Assembly (NCBI GenBank): GCA_033220425.1 | Contig: CM065648.1 | Location: forward strand, 496,001 to 560,000 | DNA: 64,000 bases | DNA from: Lepraria neglecta | Taxonomy: Eukaryota; Ascomycota; Lecanoromycetes; Lecanorales; Stereocaulaceae | Direction of reading: 5' to 3' | Shown here: positions 56,201 through 64,000 of the stretch, in pieces | How positions within the stretch are numbered: position 1 is the stretch's first letter | Layout: each line of letters begins with the position of its first letter | Notes under the pieces: model-generated | The model's input: the letters and a program-made list of their open reading frames with translations, nothing else | The model's database searches: none | What the model was told of the DNA's origin: nothing | Translations under genes and position numbers: made by a program

Positions 56201-56204
56201 ATGT

Positions 56205-56457
56205 GCTAGGTACAAATAAATGGCAGTCCAGCAGACGCTGCGTCCTACTAGTAAGAAGCGGCTGACCTCCGCTTGCACTCGCAATAATGATAGTCTTTCG
56301 ATCAAAAATTGGTTAGTGGAAACCTATTAATTTGTATCTAACCAGACCCTTTGAGGATGGAGGAGGACGCTGTACTGGAATCGTGTTTATTGCATGCTCT
56401 GTTTACCCTCCCTTTGTGGACTGCTTGCAATGCTGAACGCTAGATTTATGCAAAACC
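56205..56457. other. Spacer beside the MITE, nothing supported
   Basis: 3' flank of the Ydj1-like gene. No gene is seen. Confidence 0.35.
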
Positions 56458-57979
56458 TCACTGCTGAGCACATTGCGGCCCTTCCCCTTCCTCTTTCTCA
56501 TCATCGTCAACCCAACCTTCGCCTTCGGCGCCCGCACCAAAGTCGTCTAAGTTGGCACTTTCATCGTACGTGACATCGTCAACGACATTAGTCTCGATTG
56601 GTTTGTCAGGCTTTGGCAGAAGCTCTCGTAGCTTTGGAATCGCCTGCTTTTTCACTAACCAGTCATGCTCGGGAAATTTGATCTTAACCACCAGGTACAA
56701 GTCACCCTTCAAGTCACTCTTCTTGTAGGGCATTCCCTCACCAGACACCTTGATGACCTGTCCTGGCTCCAAAACACGTGCAATATGTTGCGGATGCTGG
56801 ATATGGATACCTCTACCGTCCAAGTGCTTGACAGCTACCCGCGAGAAGCCGCAAAGAGCCTCTGCCAAGGTAACTTCCATGTCGGCTGAAAGGTCGACGC
56901 CTGCCCTTCGGAAGGTAGGGTGCTCAGTCTGAACGAGGCCGAAGATGATGTCACCTGGCTCTTGGTCGGGGATCTGGTCTGCTTCGCGTTCTAGTACTAT
57001 TCGGTCTCCCTCTCTGCCACCGATCAGCATTTATTGTCCATATTTGCGACCATCACAGCTCTTACTTTGAACCCCTGGGTATATAGATCTCCAGGACTTT
57101 TCGGGCCTGCGTGACACACTCGCCTTTGCACTTTTTGCACTTGTCTTTTGGATTGAATACGCCTCCTTTTCCCTTGCACGAGCTGCATATCACCGTCTCT
57201 GGGAAAGCCATGCCAGCCGAGATATGTCTCAGAGCCTGCTTGACACCTGTGAAATGTGATTAGCCGAGATGTCAAACGGACATAGCTGAGCGAACCTTTG
57301 CCGCCACACGAAGCACATTGTTTTAGCTTGGCCTTTTCCTTGCCACCGCTTCCTTTGCAGTGAGTGCATATGACATTTTTCGTGCTCGCAAACTTTGCAG
57401 TCTTTCCCTTGTACAGCTCCTCCAGCGTTACTTGGTAAGGGTGCTCCTCATCATCGCCTTTTCTAGGTTTTTGTGGCCTGGCTGCTCCCCCGAATCCTGG
57501 GGGCATACCGCCTCCCATGTTCATGCCAAACATCTGCTGAAGCATCTCTTCAAGGTCCACGCCTGCGTCCATACCGTTACCATGGCTGCTGTCAAATGCT
57601 GCTATGCCATGGGTGTCGTAGAGGTGTCGTTTGTCATCATCGTAGAGGATTTCGTAGGCCTTGCTGATCGACTTGAATTTGTTGTCCGCTTCATCCCGTT
57701 CGTGTTCAGCAACTTTGTCCGGATGGTTTGATAGTGCTGCCTGAATAGTTCAGTAGCTGAGCATGGAATTCGTGAAGGCAGTTTGAACCTTATGATATGC
57801 TTTCTTAATCTCTGACTTGCTAGCACCACGTTCTATCCCCAGGATTTCTGCCACCTGATGAGCACAAGCAAGGCCACAGAAACAGAGCTTAGCTGACCAT
57901 ACAGGTCTGTATCATCTGCGGCACCGTCCACTGATCACCCTTTAGCTGTGAGCCTTTACATTAGATCGAAAGACTTACT
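56458..57979 (-). CDS. ydj1: Type I J-domain co-chaperone, Ydj1/Mas5-like, start codon split by an intron
   Basis: Stimulates Hsp70 ATPase and delivers unfolded or precursor proteins. The coding sequence has six exons: 57979 (a single A), 57930-57898, 57847-57789, 57740-57296, 57246-57066 and 57013-56458. They join in phase to 424 residues. The A at 57979 (end of CACAAGA|GTAAGT) and TG at the next exon make the ATG; no other ATG fits. J domain: DLYEILGIERGASKSEIKKA with HPD in LSNHPDKVAEHE. A Gly/Phe/Met-rich linker follows, then the zinc region CTHCKGSGG, CASCGGKG, CSSCKGKGG and CKKCKGE (CxxCxGxG type), and a substrate-binding C-terminus. The end GPQCAQQ is a CaaX farnesylation box, as in Ydj1. 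The third coding donor, GTTCAA, is unusual. It is divergent from the GluRS gene. Confidence 0.92.
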
Positions 57980-60328
<2,349 letters not shown>

Positions 60329-60589
60329 AGCTTGTAAATACTTAGGAAAAGACCTCACAGTATGGAGATGGTCTTCTTGTACCATATGAGTCCTCACCCC
60401 CTCGGATATTAACTGAGATCCTCTGGAAAGCTCGAGTTCATTGTTTCATTGCTCTAGCTACGTCCAGATGCAGGCTCGTTCAGGGCATCCTAGCGGTCAA
60501 ACCATTGCTCCTGTAATGCTCGCTCAAAAACGCTCAATGCATGATTTAATCCCCTCTCACGAGCAAGAAGCAAGCCCATCCAAAAGACG
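60329..60589. other. Convergent 3' flanks
   Basis: 261 bases between the stops of GluRS and CSN5; no feature assigned. Confidence 0.4.
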
Positions 60590-61698
60590 TTAAGCCAGCG
60601 TGGAGTTCTCTTCACTGTTCCCTTCGCGGTTCTCTTCGCGGTTCTCTTCGCGGCGATGTCCAGCTCCCACACCATTGAACAGCTTCCCTTTGACCTCGTT
60701 AGCCAACAGCCCAGTGACTTCTTCCCCAGCAATCTTATTGCTATCACGGATGACCTTGTCCAGCTGTGTATCCTTGCCACCGATCCTATGCTGCCCTCCC
60801 CTCGAACCTGCCTTGATGGACCTCTCTGCCTGTCGAACCTTTCCACCCAAATCCAACATCTGCTTACTGCTGTATTCCCGGTTGGTGAAAAGTGGACTCT
60901 GGCTCAGTGTCGACACCCAGTACTTGTTCCAAAGTAGCTCCAGCAGATGCGTATCCAGCGTGCTCTTGAAGTGTGAGATCTCTAACGAGTAATATCTGCT
61001 AGCATGTGCACCAAAATCTTCAATCTTGTTCAGTGGTATTGTTTGATAGCCGTCCCCCTCTCCTGCACTTGGTGGCGTGTAGTCCTTCGGATACGTTCGA
61101 AACGCCCCAATCTCCACCTTCCCAGCCGAGATGGTGCGGTCCGGGTCAATAACGACAGCAACGAAAGGTTCCAGGAAATTTTGCTGATTGATCTGCGTAT
61201 CGACGTCAATTCCAGATAGCCAGCATCCATAGCCCGGATGGCTGTGATACCAGCCCACAGCATTGTCCTGTCGCCCATTGTCTCGACAGGATTGTAGGTA
61301 TTGGACCATGTATTCGTTCGCGGAGTCCGAAGCATTTACTCTCGTCTCTGTGCCTTCAACAGGTAATCGGAATGCGTCAGTGACGATGAATGCGTCTCCT
61401 TGGATCTTGCCTTGCATCAGGCCCATGACTTCTATGGATCCCCCAGAGCGGGCGTGCATGACCATTTTGAGGAGGGCGACAGCGGATATGCGGATGTTTT
61501 TAAAATGGTGGAGGTCTTTCTTCCATGGCTTTGCATCTGCGATGGACTTTTGCTCCGCCTCGTCGTAGCTATAGAGAGCGTCGCGCTGAGGGTCAACCAG
61601 CTTGACGGCATTTTCGAGCTCTGTTATCGATAAGCTTTGCTTTTGAAGGGAGGGGAATAGGCCTTACCCCAAGCTTTTTGTGAGGTATCCATGTTCAT
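60590..61698 (-). CDS. csn5: COP9 signalosome subunit 5, JAMM deneddylase
   Basis: Catalytic subunit that removes Nedd8/Rub1 from cullins, controlling SCF ligases. Two exons, 61698-61668 and 61620-60590, over a 47-base intron give 353 residues. It starts [20 protein letters not shown], with the MPN domain from about residue 50. The JAMM zinc site is complete: the Glu in [13 protein letters not shown] and [14 protein letters not shown] (HxHx7SxxD). This distinguishes it from inactive MPN proteins and, with the N-terminal helix and C-terminal SREISHF-like segment, from Rpn11. The C-terminus carries a short tandem [16 protein letters not shown], encoded by 12-base repeats (60600-60655), which is unlikely to be conserved. 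Confidence 0.95.
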
Positions 61699-62130
61699 GA
61701 GTGTTGAGTAGAGTTAGGTTTTCTCATGGTAGAGGTAATAGTGAGTTGGATTGTTGGATTTGTTCTTTTCGAGCTTGTGTCGAGCAGTACGATCCATGAA
61801 AGGTCTTGGCAAAGGCGTAAGGCTGCACCCGCACTCTCGGCTAAACTAGCTGACCGGTCGCCATTGGCAACAGCCGCTAGTCAACAAACTTCTCGACATT
61901 CGCAAGAGCGATCGAGACTGACTAAGTAGAGCATTGTGCCCCACAATTACATTTGTCCTTCGGGCTTGATTCAACCCCAAAACGTCTAAAAGGTACCCAT
62001 CTCTACCCTTACCTTCCCTTGCGCACACATACAGCGTGATTTACCTCTAAAACTCTCTGTTTTGGTCTTCTTCTAGATTGACACAGTCGGCTTCACAGCC
62101 AGAAGCTCGAAGCCTTGACGCGAGCCAGCC
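61699..62130. promoter_or_regulatory. Shared divergent promoter, CSN5 / Ase1
   Basis: 432 bases between two start codons pointing apart. No specific sites are assigned. Confidence 0.4.
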
Positions 62131-64000
62131 ATGGATACAAATTACCTTACGACCCAGGTGTCTACTATCATTGAGCAACTACATGGCCTCTTTGACGAGA
62201 TCGGCATTCCCAGCCATGAGAGGGAATCTAGAGAGTCGGAGGTCAGTGGTGGGAGCCCGTTCTGGTCTTGGACAACTGCTGATGACCATAGCTCTTTACG
62301 GCTCTCTCAAAGACACTACATAACCAACTAAGCTTGGTCACTGCGTACGTCTCGAGTAATCACATGCCTTCTGTTTGCTGACACCCTGCAGCGAGAAAGC
62401 TGAACTCACTGATGAAGCACACCGGATAATCAAGGCAATCAGGCAGATGGAAGCGTCCCTCGAGGACCGCGCCTATAACGATACATACCAGCTGGAGGAC
62501 AAGGAGATGAAAGTCACGACCCCTCTCACACGCTGTTTGCAGAGTCTCAAGGAAAAGCACAACTCCGTTGCCAAGATCCACCGCGAGAGGTTTGAGCAGG
62601 TCAAAAGTAAGGATGGCACCCCTACCAAAGAAGCCAGCGCTAAGTACGTGCAGAACTCGTTCAAGCCCTCGAATCATATTCTTCCCATCTCGAACCATCC
62701 TTTGTCAAGGTCATTCTACCACCCACCTCGAACAACGCCTCGATTGCCCCAACCCTCGACCTCTCGCCATCATACGTCACATCCTTAGACAAGGAGTTCT
62801 CAAGAGTCTATGAAGAGTACACTCGACGTATTGCTTCCGTCAAAGCCTTTTCGGAAGATATTGTAAACCTTTGGGCGGAGCTAGGCACACCGCAAGCTCA
62901 AACGGAGAGCTCGATTGTGAAATACTACCGAGATGCTCCTGAACAATTAGGCCTTCACGAGAACGACATCCAGCGGCTGCAAGCAAAACGGGACAGGCTC
63001 GTTGAAGAGAAACGAGGCCGTGAGCGGAAGCTGAAGGAGCTGAAGAGTACCGTTGAAGGCTTGTGGGACCGCTTAGGTGTGGAAGAAGCAGATCGCAAGA
63101 GATTCGTAGCAGGAAACCGAGGATGTGGACTTAGAGCTATCAACGAATTTGAGGCGGAGCTGGACAGATTGAACGAGTTGAAGCGACAAAATCTGCATCT
63201 TTTTGTCGAAGACGCGAGGTATAAGCTCCAAGAGCTGTGGGATGGCCTCTACTTCTCCGAAGAAGAGATGCTCGAGTTCGCGCCTGCATTTTCCGATGTT
63301 TATAGCGACGCTCTTCTCTCTGCCCACGAAGCAGAGATCTCCAGACTGGAGGCCCTGAAGGAACAGCGTGCGCCTACCTTGCAGCTAATTGACAAGCATC
63401 GATCACTCGTCAAAGACCGCAACGACTTGACAGCGGCAAGCCAAGACGCTTCTCGACTTCTGGCAAAGAACAACAAGGGCGAGAAGCGTGACCCAACACG
63501 ACTGCTAAGGGAAGAAAAAATGAGGAGGAGGATCGCGAAGGATCTTCCAAAAGTTGAAGCTGAGCTTAAGAAGACATTGGAGCGTTGGGAAGATGAGTAT
63601 GGTCGTCCTTTCCTTGTTCACGGAGTCCCATACCTAGAAGAGCTGGCAGCAGCTGCTGCAAAGAGCCTGCCTCCAAGATCGAAGACTCCATCAGGACCAT
63701 CATCGACAACACAAAAGGTACCTCTCAAATCCGCACCAGCACCATCGTCGTCACGTGCTGGCAGCGTGATGCGAGGCTATCCACCGTCCCGGGCTGGGAC
63801 TGCAACACCCGCAGCTACCGTGAAGCGCAATCCTATGGCAAGCTCAGTCTCCACGACGGGAGGAAGAACGCCGTCAAAGATCCCAGCTCGTGTACCATTA
63901 GGCAATATGCAGCACGGTAATAACTCACCGGAGCGGCGTCAACCGCAACCAGAGCCATCATATGATACCAACACCATGCGTAAGATGGGTCCGCCTGCTA
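62131..64000 (+). CDS. ase1: MAP65/Ase1/PRC1 microtubule cross-linker (partial, runs off the window)
   Basis: Bundles antiparallel microtubules of the spindle midzone in anaphase. Exons 62131-62241, 62292-62344, 62392-62606 and 62654 to beyond 64000 are in phase; introns are 47-50 bases. It starts MDTNYLTTQVSTIIEQLHGL FDEIG. Family blocks follow: LSKTLHNQLSLVTAEKAELT, AHRIIKAIRQMEASLED, TPLTRCLQSLKEKHNSVAKI, VEGLWDRLGVEEADRKRF, EEMLEFAPAFSDVYSDALLS, LEALKEQRAPTLQLIDKHRS and the spectrin-like microtubule-binding piece ASRLLAKNNKGEKRDPTRLL EEEKMRRR-like. The Ser/Thr/Pro/Arg-rich tail beginning near 63660 is cut by the window end, so about 570 residues are seen. Confidence 0.93.

Overview
The window is nuclear DNA of a filamentous ascomycete (Pezizomycotina; probably a dothideomycete, though the class is an inference). 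The evidence is short introns of about 47-70 bases with GT(A/N)NGT donors and CTRAY-like branch sites, a Zn2Cys6 regulator, a CFEM protein, a Tad-clade LINE tail and many fungal-type housekeeping genes. No rRNA, tRNA, CRISPR or bacterial-type operon was found by eye. Gene models were built by reading splice sites directly, and exon phases close without a stop in the models called with high confidence.

Layout. 0-8.2 kb: an unrecognised protein (537-1655), delta14-sterol reductase erg24, a cation-dependent mannose-6-phosphate-receptor-like sorting receptor and a small 112-residue protein. 8.4-12 kb: a large unknown protein without a visible start, a 5'-truncated LINE, a CT-rich minisatellite and a small inverted-repeat element. 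12.3-16.4 kb: an HNH-nuclease-type protein divergent from a (6-4) photolyase, then a 97-base tandem repeat. 16.7-22 kb: decayed host genes (an F-box/TPR-like gene and a secreted alpha/beta hydrolase) and a weakly supported gene. 22.9-44.4 kb is a dense core block: Zn2Cys6 regulator, Pro-rich protein, ADP/ATP carrier, KRI1, Sip3/Lam-type sterol-transfer protein, a broken Rua1-like regulator, a membrane-anchored beta-repeat protein with a GC-AG intron, and a TPR-DnaJ co-chaperone. 44.8-54 kb is accessory: a small gene with a minisatellite inside an intron, two MITE-like elements (one hAT-like with an 8-base target duplication), a gene-free repeat-like stretch, a CFEM secreted protein, a decayed adenylation-reductase gene and a small secreted protein. 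55-64 kb is core again: eL32, a 115-base MITE, Ydj1/Mas5 with its start codon split by an intron, mitochondrial glutamyl-tRNA synthetase, CSN5, and MAP65/Ase1 running off the end.

The genes do not form one pathway. Several divergent pairs (KRI1/Sip3, Ydj1/GluRS, CSN5/Ase1, HNH/photolyase, erg24/sorting receptor) share short intergenic promoters. The window alternates between conserved, intact core genes and islands of repeats, pseudogenes and secreted or orphan proteins. I did not find a convincing new multi-gene system. The most unusual items are gene-architecture features (split start codon, GC-AG intron, minisatellite-filled intron), the PIP-box-like tail on the photolyase and the decayed genes.
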